Below, in pieces: positions 11,301 to 23,300 of a DNA stretch of 64,000 nucleotides. The translations under genes and the position numbers were made by a program. Where the stretch lies: contig JAZKJV010009624.1 in the NCBI GenBank assembly GCA_037367405.1, forward strand, positions 284,393 to 348,392. Direction: 5' to 3'. The notes under the pieces were generated by a model, which was not told the origin of the DNA, ran no database searches, and saw nothing but the letters and a program-made list of their open reading frames with translations. The number at the start of each line of letters is the position of its first letter. Within the stretch, counting starts at the first letter, position 1. This DNA is from Ottelia alismoides (taxonomy: Eukaryota; Streptophyta; Magnoliopsida; Alismatales; Hydrocharitaceae).

Positions 11301-14300
11301 TGTAATTTACTCTAGAAGCAAAGATGACACATGTTTACAAAACATATTATTCTAACATTAGGTCCAAGTAGGGGGCTTGCATTCAAACATTTCAATAAAG
11401 AAAGTATTTATGCTTGATTCATATTAACAAGTAAAGGCATTAAATCCAAGGAATCAAGACTCAATTTTTTGTTCATGTTGATTTATAAAGAACATGCAGA
11501 ACAAATAAAAATAAGCTTAAGTGCAGAATAGACGTAGTAAATTTTTTATTCATGTTGATTTAAAAATAACGGAGTAAAAATGAGATTAATATGTCGAAAT
11601 GCATTAAATACACGAGCTTGCCAATGTTGGATTGTTAATTAAATACCTTTCTATGAATTGTGAACTCAAGGACTTGAAGCTACTTGTTTACGAAAGATGA
11701 AATGCTCACAATCAAAGAGGATAGAAGAATATATAGCATAAAACAAATGAAAAATCAGATGAGGTCTAAGGCAGTGCCTCAAGGCGTACTCCTCAATGAG
11801 GCTATTCGAGGCTATAGCCTTGAGGCGCCTCAAGGCACATTTTGAAAATAATAATATTGACAATATCGATGACAAATCGCCGACATGTTACAAGTACCCG
11901 TGTAAAAAATATATACCCCCATTTTTTATGTCCCTAACTCGACAACTTAGGCATATCATTGACATGTCATCAATAACAATGGTCATGGTGAGCACCCATG
12001 ATGGTGCGTACCTGATCTATAAACTCACAAACTCAAAAGATGATTCGTGAAGATCAATACTCAAAGTGAACCTTGGCATGCTTGACTACATTCCCCACAT
12101 AAAATCTCACATGTTGGAACACCAAACCATTTCATGCCAACCACAAAGCATAAATAATAATCAATAGCTCGAATAATAAGCAGCATTTTGATGTTATTGT
12201 TATATAAACCAACAATGTTGCCCCCCAAGAGATCCCCACGAACCCGATCATCCATGCAATTCCCATAATAAATCGTGGCGCCAAGCCAAACCTTCGTAAT
12301 AAAGAACATGTGGTCCACAACCTCCAAGATGGTCGAACACCATGGACAGATCACAACCATGAAAGATCTATGATATCTACTCTCTTATCATCACATATCC
12401 CCTTCTCAATAATCGCAGGAAAAATCAAGGACTTAAATATCGGATTTCAATTTCGTTTCGATAAAGTCTGGAAAGAGAAATACAGTGGAATTATGGTGAA
12501 ATGGTCGAAAATTAGGGATCTTGAAAACGTAATTTTTTTCAAAAAAATAAAATTTCCAATATTGTGTAGTCAAGGAGAGAATGAATTGTATATTATTCCA
12601 TGAGTCTAACATCTTTTACATAAAGGGAGAACCCTAAATAGCTAGTAAAGGGAAAAGTACATATATGACCCTGAAGAGTTAAAAGATGTAAATAAATAGA
12701 TAATACGATAACTCTCACTCCCCCTCAAGTTGACGCAAATCTATCGATCACGCCCAACTTGACAATCAAACATGAGAGGCGCTTCTTCGGCAGTGCTTTC
12801 GTGAAGATATCAGCAAGTTGAAGTTCAGTGGAGATGTGAAGAGTAGAGGTCTTTCCTCCTTATATTGCATCACGAATGAAGTCACAGTCAACATCAATGT
12901 GTTTGGTTCCCTCATGGAAAACGGGATTCATGGCAATGTACGTAGCAGGCGTGTTATCACGGTATAAAAGAACTGGAGTAACAACTGAAAGTCCAAGTTC
13001 TTGTAGAAAAGAGACGAGTCATGTAATCTCACATGTGGCTTGGGCCATTGCCACGTATTTTGCTTCAGCATTTGATCTGGAGACTATTGTTTGCTTTTTG
13101 CTTCGTTAAGTGACCAGATTGCTCCCAACAAGCGTGTGTAGCATGTAGTGGATCGATGATCCTTGCATGAACTAGCGTAGTCCACATATGTATAGGCGCA
13201 GACATCAGTGCGACCATTGACCCATAAAAGAGTCCACGTCCGAGAGATTCCTTTAAGTATCGAAGGATCAGAAGTGCATCCTGCCAATGACTGTAGAGAG
13301 ATCTCTCCATGTGATGGCTGGCTCTGATCATGGCAAATGATATATCTGACCTAGTAACAGGGAAATAGAGAAGTTTACCCACCAAGCTTCTATAATGTGT
13401 AGTATCCTCAAAGACAGGATCAATAGGTGTCGAATTTTTACACACTCCTGCAATGACGCCAGATGGCTTGCACCCAAGTAGTCCAGCCTCAGTAAGAATG
13501 TCTAGGCAATACTTCCTCTGAGAAAGATGGAGTCCCTCTGTAGTGTATATTACCTCAACGCCGAGAAAGTAACAGAGTTCGCCAAGATCCTTTGTGAAAA
13601 AATCTAGAGGAAGGTCTTGATCTCTAAAATGACGGCTTCAGTATTAGCTAGCGGCGACCATATCATCAACATAGACAGTAAGAATGACAATGCCAGTAGA
13701 CTGTTGTCTGACGAAGACAGTATAGTCAGATGTCATCTTCCGAAACCCGAGAGTGTTGATCTTAGTAGTAAGTTTGTCAAACCATGCCAAGAGACTCTAC
13801 TTCAGGCCATATATGGCCTTGTGTAGTCGGCATACACACTCTTCCTTGACAACATAACTCGACAGCTGCATCATATAAACCTCCTCCTCGAGGTCACCAT
13901 ACAGGAAGGCATTCTTCACATCAAGTTGAAAAATGGGCCATGCTTTATTAAGAGGCAACAGAATAAATGGTGGGTATCGACCCCATTCTAGCAATTGGAG
14001 AGGTCTCAAAGTAATCAACCCCGAAGGTCTGTGTGAAACCTTTGACAACTAATCGCGCTATCAATTTATCAATGGACTCATCAAACGACTGCTTGATCGT
14101 GAAGACCAATCTGCAAGCCACAGGTCGAACTCTCGGGAAGCACTGCACAAGATACCGCATCCCCCCAGAGGTAAGTGCATCCATCTCCTCATCCACGGCA
14201 TGTCATCAATCATGGTCCGGCATCGATGAATGAAATAGCATTCAAGGCATCTGCAAACCTCTTATCATAACTACATAAACCATCAGTTGAATTAAAAGAG

Positions 14301-17300
14301 GACATAGGATGAAATTACATTCTCTTTTGTTTGCAGAGAGCTATCGGAAGCTCTTTAGGGGCACCCGAGGCAGCAATGGTACGAGAGTACCCATGAAAGG
14401 CATACTTTATAATCGACGTTGGTAGATACATAGTACTGATATCCAACAAGATCAGAACATCAATGTGAAGAAGCATCTCTGCTCAAAGAAAGTGGCATTG
14501 GCAGACACATAGTACCGACACATAGTACCGACGTCCAACAAGATCATAACATTGATAGCCTTTCTGAGTATGAGAGTACCCAAGAAAGGCATACTTAATA
14601 ACCCTAGGTGACAATTTGTCAGTTACATGGAAGTTCTGAACAAATGCAATGCAACCAAAAATCCTCAGAGGTAAAGGAAAAGGGGACTCCGTAGGGTATA
14701 GTAAAGAAAATGGAGCCCCCTATTGAGAACAAAAGATGGAACTATGTTGATGAGAAGGATAGAAGTAAGGATGGCATCCCCCCAATGGTACTTGGGAATA
14801 TTCATGTGACTAAGAAGAGACCTTGCAATATTAAGCAAGTGACTGAGTTTCCTTTCCGAGACCCCATTCTGTTGTGATGTATAAGGACAAAAGGTTTGAT
14901 GAACAGTCCCTAAGACGCAAAGAAAAAAGTCAAGTCATGTTGGATGAACTCAGGGGCATTGTCAGTTCGAATAATATGAACATACGTAGAAAATGAGGTT
15001 TTAACATAAAAATGTACTAAGCTTTCTCCCACTATAAGTAGGATCGGCGACATGGATTCGTTCTCAAATCCATGTTGAAAGATTCGACTATTTTTAACGC
15101 TGGCCATCGACTACCTAACACAGCCCCTGCAAAAGTGGGATTTGAACCCTAGTCTCTTGTGTGGTAGACACACTGTACTACCACTAGGCACTAGACCACC
15201 AAAATGAGGTTTTAACATATTAAAAGAAATTTCTGACAATTTTATTAATCTCTAAACGCTCCTTTATTAGATACACCAAAGAAGATCTACTATAATCATC
15301 CACAAAGACAAAAATAGAGATGACTGCTCAATGTTCTGACAGGACAAGGACTCCATAAATCACAATGAACAGGACCAAAAAGACTAGGAGTAGAAGCTCG
15401 ATGATGTTTCTCGAACTCACATGCCTCGCACTTCAAGGGCTTCAAAGTAGAGTTAAGTGAATATCACGAAGAGAGCCTTGTAAAAGGATGCCCAAGGCGC
15501 AGATGTCATAGGAGTGAGTCTTAGGAGATGGATGCAGCACCAACAATCTTGGAATTCAATGTTATATCAAGATAATACAAGATATTCTTCTCATAACTCC
15601 CACCAGAAACTGTCTCATCTGGATGTCCTGAAAATAGCAACAGAATTCGTCAATATATCGTACGACAATTAAGCTCCACACAAAGCTTGTGGACAGATAG
15701 TATGCTAAGAGGGAAATAAGGAGCACGGTGAACCCAGACAGTCGGAGCTTGGAGGAGAACCTCATTTTTCTGACGGTAGTAACAGGTGAGTGAGTCTCGT
15801 TGGCGACTCGAACCAATTTCACCAAGGAAGAGGGTACGGAGTACGGCCTTAAATGTCGAATTTCGGTTTCGTTTTGGTGACTAGCCGAAACAAAATTTCG
15901 ACCGAATCATTTCTGTCATTTTCTGAACTAGGACCCCAAATTTTGGTCGATATAGGCCATTTAGGTCGAATTTCGGTCACCAACGAAACCAAAATTCGAT
16001 CGAATTTAATCCCGTGGTATGGGGAAGATTAGATGACTACCTTCTCCAATCAGATGAGTAAGCAGTAGTGATAGCAGAGTTGGCAAGTGTACATGAAGGA
16101 GTAGCTAGAGCAGTGGTAGTCTCAATGGAGGTAGTGGACCTAGGGATAACCATTGGGCTAGACCCAACCAAAAGCCCGACCCAGCCCAAGCCCAAACGAA
16201 CACCGGGTCAAGCTTGGGCCCAATATTTAAGCCCAAATTTTTTTTGAATTGGGCTCGAGCTTGGCTAGGCCCAGCCAGACCCGACCCAAGAGCCCGGCTC
16301 GAAGAGGGCATGAACCCCTTCCCACATCCTACACGCCCAAAAACTCCCACTTGTTGCAAGCACACTCTGATCTTCTATCATGTCATCAAATAATGTTTAT
16401 AAATCAAAAAGGATAGGAGTGGGACATGTAAGTTGATGATCATTGTATTTCAATTCAGAACTAAGTTTCCTTAATAAGTCTCCGGTTTAGACTTTACTGG
16501 TTATTTTTTAATATGTCAATGTTTATTTTTTTCGATGAGGACATTTTCTATTATTGAACATTTACCCAATATGAGTCTTATGCCCATTTTTTTAACATGC
16601 AGGGCATGATGCACCTGTTGTTGTTAACTGTGTAAATTTGTTTCACTCTTTCAATTTCTATACATGAGAGACATTCAAGGTATCTAGCATTGAGTGCACT
16701 TGTGTAAATTGAATTTTAGGTGTTTCACAAGTATTATGGCATGTGTTTTAAATAATTTGGTTTGTCTAACTTGAATTGAGATTGACCTAAAACAAAAGAC
16801 TCAAAGTTAATAATCTCTAATGGGTGGATATGGGTCGGCTTGGCCCATAGGAATTGGGTTGAGCTTGGGCTTGGGCCGAACCAAAAAAAATAGGAGTCGG
16901 AGGCCCTAATTTTTTAAATGGGCTTGGGCATGGACCCTTTAGAGTCCGGCCCATGCCCATCCCCAAGTGGACCCAAGATTATGGAGAATCTGCATCAGAC
17001 GTGAATAAACTACATCATTGAGATGTACCATCTTGCCACTGGAAATTGTAGTAGTAGACACCTCTTCCGCATCATAAGCGTTCGCATAGGCTCTATTGGC
17101 ATAATAGGGAGTGTTGGGAAAAAACGAACGAGGCAAAAAGAACAGGAAAATACATAAACAATACATAGACATAAATATATATATATATCTACACTCCTCC
17201 TCAAGATGGAGCATAAATGTCAATCATGCTCAGCTTGGATGAACATTTCTGGAAAGGCCCTCTGAGTAAAGACATGGTGAAGATGCCAGTTGTTTGATCT

Positions 17301-20300
17301 CCAGAGTTGACAAGCGAGGTAGAGATAAAACCTTTCTGAATCATGTCCCTTATACAGTGACAGTCCACTTTAATATGCTTAGTCTTCTCAGGAAACGCGA
17401 GATTGTTCGTAATAAATAGAGCCGCATGATTATCACATTGTAGTTGCATAGGAACAGGAACATCTATATGTAAATCAGCTAGTACTGCTCGAATCCACAT
17501 CATTTATGTACTGGCTTGCGCCATAGCCCTATATTCAGACTCAATGTTGGACTTGGCGACTACAGTTTGCTCCTTACTCTTCCAAGAGACGAGAGAACTG
17601 TCAACAAAAATCGCAAAGCCCGAAGTGGACTTTTTATCCATTAGACATCCTACATAATCTACATCAACGCATGCAGAAATAGTAAGTGCTGCCCCTTTCC
17701 TGAATAACAATCATGCACCTGGAGAAAATTTGAGATACCTCAATATCATATATACAGCATCCGTGTATACATTTTATGTTAATCCAAACTTTTGAGTCTT
17801 TGATTTTAACTCTTATAGTGCGAACACTTTTGCAGATTCATTCAAAGAAAAGAAATAGGCTTGAACATCAAAGGTTGCAAGATTTGGTGTACATCAAATA
17901 TAACCAGGCTTTGAAGGATCGATATGACTTACGAGACACCATAGATCCGATCGCTCTTACTGAGATCAATGATGCCAATTAATGGTTGCTAGGTGAAATG
18001 GAGACGAATAATGCAGAGGAAGATTTTATCTTTGAAGATGATATATTGACATGGGGAGATGTAGCAAGAGCATCTGGAATTGCAGAAGCACAAACATATA
18101 CGCGACAACGTACAAAGCATGGAGCACCTATTGTGGGATCTTCTTCAAGACGAGTTGTTGCTTCATAAGACAATGAAGAAGAAGAAATGGAAGAGATTGA
18201 GGGGAATGAAGGTGGAGATGAAGACGATGCTGGTGAAATCAATTTTGGTGATGATGAAGACGAAGAACTTACGGATCCATAGACATTTCAATTTTTAGTT
18301 ATATGTTTGAATGATGAAGATGAAAACAATGCTTTGTTTGTGTAATTTGAAAATTTAAACAATTTCTAGAAGTGTTTGAAGTTTTATTTTTTTTCTAATA
18401 TATGTTTGAATGATATTCATTACATGCTAGTGCTATACTTGTGGTATATTTTTATTTGGAATAAGTAATGTAAATAATTTAATGTGTGCATATATTATAT
18501 ATACATACAATATTTCTTTAGCGCCTCGATTGTCTCAGGCAAGCGCCTAGCGCCTCAGGCGTTTTGGGCCCGTAGCGCCTTGGAGCGCCTCACGCCTTTG
18601 ACAACACTGACCTCTAGAAATTCTCTGTACAAATAGTGAATGATCCGCATTTAACCTCTAAAATCCCTACTTATCAATTAAATCCAAGAGCTTTTGAAAC
18701 TATGCCCTTTGACTCTGTTTAAGGCCATATATTGCCTTAAGAAGCCAACAAACATGTGGATACTACCCATCAGCAGCAAACCCATGAGGCTACTGCATGT
18801 AAATCTCTTCCTGTAGATTGCCATACTCTAGCCCATCAAGTCGGCAGATCTTTGTTTCTGCCTCGATTCGATGCACTCGACTCTCACTTCCTTCTTGAAC
18901 AGATAGAGCATGTCACAAAGAGAAATCAACTTTTGTGCCAAACAAGCAACCGCAGAATCGTAACACGTCGTGGAGGCCCAATGATTAAACATCAGTTCTC
19001 TGAAATTCTCCTCTTGGAGCCATGCTCGCTCGAATCTGAAGAAATCCCTAGGAACCACATCTCCACCAAAGTCTCATACCAAGGGAGTGTGATCTGACCG
19101 GGTACGAGTCCTTGCTGAAGATAAGGAGAGGGGAAACTCCTGCAGTTCTGGCGACACCAGAAATCGATCAAAGTGAGATCGCGATCCAGAGCTCCTTAAA
19201 GTACACTTTGTATCAAAAGCATCAAACACCTTGAGCACCAATTCATCAATCAGCTATGCAAAATCCACCGAACCAGGATCCTGCCCCCCTCACAGTCTAG
19301 GGAGATAAGACGAAATGAGGGTGACAACGAACTCCCCTCCAACTAGGGCTGCTAATTGAATTGAATCATTCGAATTCGATTATGATTCGTTCGATAAAAA
19401 TTCGAAAAAAGTTTGATTCGAAACCAAATGAATTGAATTTGAATTGAACTTGTGGATTCGATTACCAAATGAATCGAATCTGAATTAACCTGAATTTGTT
19501 CGATAATAATTCTATTCGATTCAATATACGTATCTATGTATGTATGCATCCACATATTTGTATTACTATACATAATGCATATAGATATACATGCATATAA
19601 TACATATATATTTACTTACATACATGTAACAACCCCACTTTGGATCGATTAAGATCTTTTCCGAACATTCTTGTGCAAAGAGTTATAGCATAATTGCATC
19701 AAAAGTTGACATGTATTTATTTGATTTTATCTGTAAGTAAATCAACAACAACAACAAAGCCTTTTTCCACAATTAAGTAGGGTCGGGTACATGGATTCTC
19801 CGCCTCCATTCAGATATATCTTGGGCCAATCCCATGGCTGGTCCCAAGCCTGGGTAAATGACGAGGGTTGCGTTAGGTAGCCGACAGCCAGTGTAAAACA
19901 GTCAGAGACAATTTCCTAAATAGTACTTTTTTATAAAAAAAAAAATACTATTTAGGAAGTTACCTCATGACAGTCGGATCTTTTCAACATGGATTTATCT
20001 GTAAGTAAATAGATGCAGAAAACTATATATGAATATCTACTAAAAATATTATGACGTTTAATTCACATTAAATATATCACTAAGCAAAACATGTCAAAGT
20101 ATGAGAATAAAAATAAGCAATTTCTCATTTCTATTTTAATATCATCATTCATAAAATTGTTAATCATACTTTGGTTGCCAAGTACGCGAGAAAAGAGCCT
20201 CAAAAAAAAGTACGCGAGAAAAAAGTACCACCAAATTTACATTATAGAAAGCATTTAAATATACTCTCAAACCAACTTACTACAACGGTTGAGTGGTCAC

Positions 20301-23300
20301 TTAAACTTGTAACCATATCTAGGCCCATTGATATGATTTATGATGTCCATATTTCATCTCCATGATTTCGTTAATCCCATAATATTACACTAACGTGACC
20401 TGTCAATGTGTGACGTAATATACAACATTAGGCACTGCTAGTCAGACCTAATCTCTTTCCATTTCTCTTTATAACTAAGTTCAAGTGATTCGACTCCTAA
20501 ATATGTTACGAGCCAGAGATGTGGGTCCTTCATGCATCAATTATACATAACATCTAAGTTTCCATCTCTAATTTTTATTTTAGTCTAGTGATAGTAGCTT
20601 AGGTTTGAGTTACTTTGTATGAGTAAAATAATCAATCTTAGCATGATATTCAGGATTTTTTTAACATCAACATGATAATTCTAAGCCATACCCAATTATG
20701 CATATAAAATCCTATTAGTTGAAGACAAAATATTGAATATGAAAAAAAAGTACGAAATATTAGTCATAGAATCTACTAGGAAAGTTTTCACATTTATTTT
20801 CATGTTCCCAGAATCTAATAGGAAAGTTTTCACATTTATTTTCATGTTCCCACATTCTTTATGCTACCTTTACCATTCCTCCTTTTCATTATCTATCAAA
20901 GATCCCAAAAACCCAGAGTAGATAACGGTAGCCTTTCTCCTTGCATATGAAAATGATGGGTTAGCTATTTTGAGCTTCTCAACATTTGTCGTAGTTTGAA
21001 GTTTATCTAGATATCTCTCCTCTGCCTTTTTGTTGTTTTGATTTTCCTTGCATGACAAAATCGATTATTGTCATTGTTAAGATGACATTATCATCACATG
21101 AATAATACAAGTTCTTCTTACCATAATGTAAGATGTTCCTCTACACATCAAAAATTCAATATATTTCATTTTCATAGCTTTAGTTTTTCAATATTTAAGA
21201 TCCTCACACTTAATAAAGATGTTTTATCTTTCAATACATTATTTTTAGTATTCTCATTATTTCAAATAATAATATTAATTTGGATCAACTTTCCATATAT
21301 GCTTGATCTTGTCTTGCTTTAACATACAATGGTAATTGTAGTGTGTTCAGCTTTTTCGTCAGTGATATTCTCTCTCTTTGATAGGATTATATAATTTTAT
21401 TATATTATATATTTCTTCTTCATATAGAAAATAGTGTATTTAAATTGTAAAAGGCATTGTAATTAGAAATTGAGTACTTTTATCCATTGGATTCTATTGG
21501 TTTCATATTTTCCTTAATTATATAGTTTTTTTCAACTTATCCTAGGAATCTATATGCAAAATTAAAATTAGACTATAAAATATAAAAATTATAATATTTT
21601 TCATATAATATTATTTATATAAGCATTAAAACAGCAATTAAATTTCTAATTCGAAATAAAATGAATCAAATTTGAATATTCGAAATTCAAAATGAATTGA
21701 ATCTGAATTTAAGTTAGCAAATTCGATTATAATTCGATTCGAGTTCAGATTCAAAATTTTTATAATGAATTGAATCAGAATCCTAGTGGATTCGAAGGTA
21801 TTCGATTCGATTAGCGCCCCTACCTCCAACCAACCAAGCTACGACCGGATAAGAACTTGCTTGTTGGAGAACAACCCATAACTCAGCTCGTTCAGGAGGT
21901 AAGCAAGGGCCACAAACACAAGAGATGGCCACAATCGACCCAAACCTTAAGTTCTCCAACAAAACCGACAAAATAAATCTACCCCTCATCTCTGAGATAA
22001 AATAGAAAAGCAAAACTTTCCATGCCACAACCATCCCTCCAGCATTACCTATAGCATCTATCATCCATTAATCAGACAACGAGTCGGCACCAAGGTTCGA
22101 AATATTGATATCGTATCGACCGGCCCGAAGAGGGACATATCAAGATATATCAATGATATCGGTGGAAATCTTGGAAATTGCACAAAAAAGTAATTTTTTC
22201 GCATATTAAAATCATTGTGATCATAAAACTTAAATAGCATACAAATGCACACTTATATGCAAGAATGATATGTATTTAGCACACCAATACATACTATATC
22301 TTACATATCGCATTTGTCAATGTTAATTGTTGACTGTTAACTCTGGCTGCTGAGAGATATTAAAAGAAAACGATGAAATTCAAACAATAACAACTTAGTG
22401 ACATCAAGGAAGTATATTTTAGCACATTAAATTTACCTCACATCGCATATTATATGTAAATAAAATGTACATCTATATCGGATATCATATGATGTGAACA
22501 AGCTAATGAGCATAATAACTTATATGTATGCAGAAGTTCCTTAATCAGCTCTATAGTTGTTCCATCTCCACGCCAAAAGGGGACAGAGCTCCCCTTTAAA
22601 ATGGGGTTCATATTGTGTTTTTAATGTTGGGAGTAGATACAAAGGCAAAATTTCAAGCAAGTAGATTAAAAATTAAAAATGGGTGATATGGAGCAATATT
22701 TGCCCAATATTGATGGTATTGATTGATATCAACTAATACTTGGGAAATTTTGTACTATAATCATCAATTTTATATACAATCGAATATCCAAACACGTGTG
22801 ATATCATGGAAAGTTTAGGAGCAATAAAAAATAAGAAAAAATATGAATAAACTGAAAACTCTAATACCATATCCTACAAATTTAATAAACACTAGAAATC
22901 ATAGACTGGAATTAGAAAAACTCAAGAACAAGTAATAGTGTGAAATATACAAAACTCTTGAGAAATATACAAGAGATATGCGGATGCTCTCGTGACTATT
23001 TACGTTTTTAAAGATCATCACAATGCTTTACAATGTTATGGATAGCGTCAAGCAATGAATGAGGAAATGGATGTTCTAACATCCCAGGGAACGTGAGACC
23101 TTGTACCCTGTCCCATGGGGATTAGATCAGTAGCTTGCAAATGGGTTTATGATGATGGGTCCAATAACAGATTGAAAGCAAGGTTGGTTGTGAAAGATTT
23201 ACACAAACTTATGGGGTTGACTACTTTGATACTACCCCCAATAGCAAGGATGGGCTCTATCCGCACTATTATTTCAGTGGCTGCCAATAAGAGATGGCAC

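Larger units (their letters stand above)
12718..17200 (-). pseudogene. Ty1/copia polyprotein relic A, interrupted by a SINE, a MITE and a hAT element
   Basis: Read right to left on the minus strand: gag/protease linker (16975-17200, SSGKMVHLNDVVYS), pre-integrase region (15562-15840, VANETHSPVTTV...), integrase zinc region and core (about 14890-15480, CEACEFEKHH; IRTDNAPEF), RT (13290-14215: MDEEMDALTSGGM, ARLVVKGFTQTFGVDYFETS, FQLDVKNAFLYGDLEEEVYM), and RNase H (12740-13110: SNAEAKYVAMAQATCEIT, GTKHIDVDCDFIRDAI, LADIFTKALPKK). This is the copia order. Stops and frameshifts occur throughout. Three insertions lie inside: 15009-15200, 15845-16013 and 16142-16966. The RT shares the unusual ARMGSI string with the plus-strand fragment at 23040-23590, so both come from one subfamily. 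Confidence 0.9.
19344..21822. mobile_element. Non-autonomous hAT element, 2479 bp, perfect 8-bp TSD
   Basis: CCTCCAAC occurs at 19336-19343 and 21823-21830, flanking termini TAGGGCTGCTAATTGAATTG and, complemented, TAGGGGCGCTAATCGAATCG (17 of 20 match). The subterminal regions are dense in GAATTCGAA-type words at both ends. The interior is AT-rich, non-coding, and holds inverted SINE pieces, a hairpin insertion and a 42-bp tandem duplication. Confidence 0.92.
18831..22092 (-). pseudogene. L1-type LINE endonuclease relic, split by a 2.5-kb hAT
   Basis: The right part (21831-22092, minus) encodes MIDAIGNAGGMVVAWK, VAISCVCGPCLPPERAELW and VAWLVGG, the middle of an L1 apurinic endonuclease. The left part (18831-19335, minus) gives its C-terminal side, including VPRDFFRFERAWLQEENF (the PFRFExMWL-type motif) and the following linker. 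The two halves join at the hAT insertion point, just where the GDFN catalytic motif is expected after LVGG. Copia fragment B abuts on the left. Confidence 0.8.
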
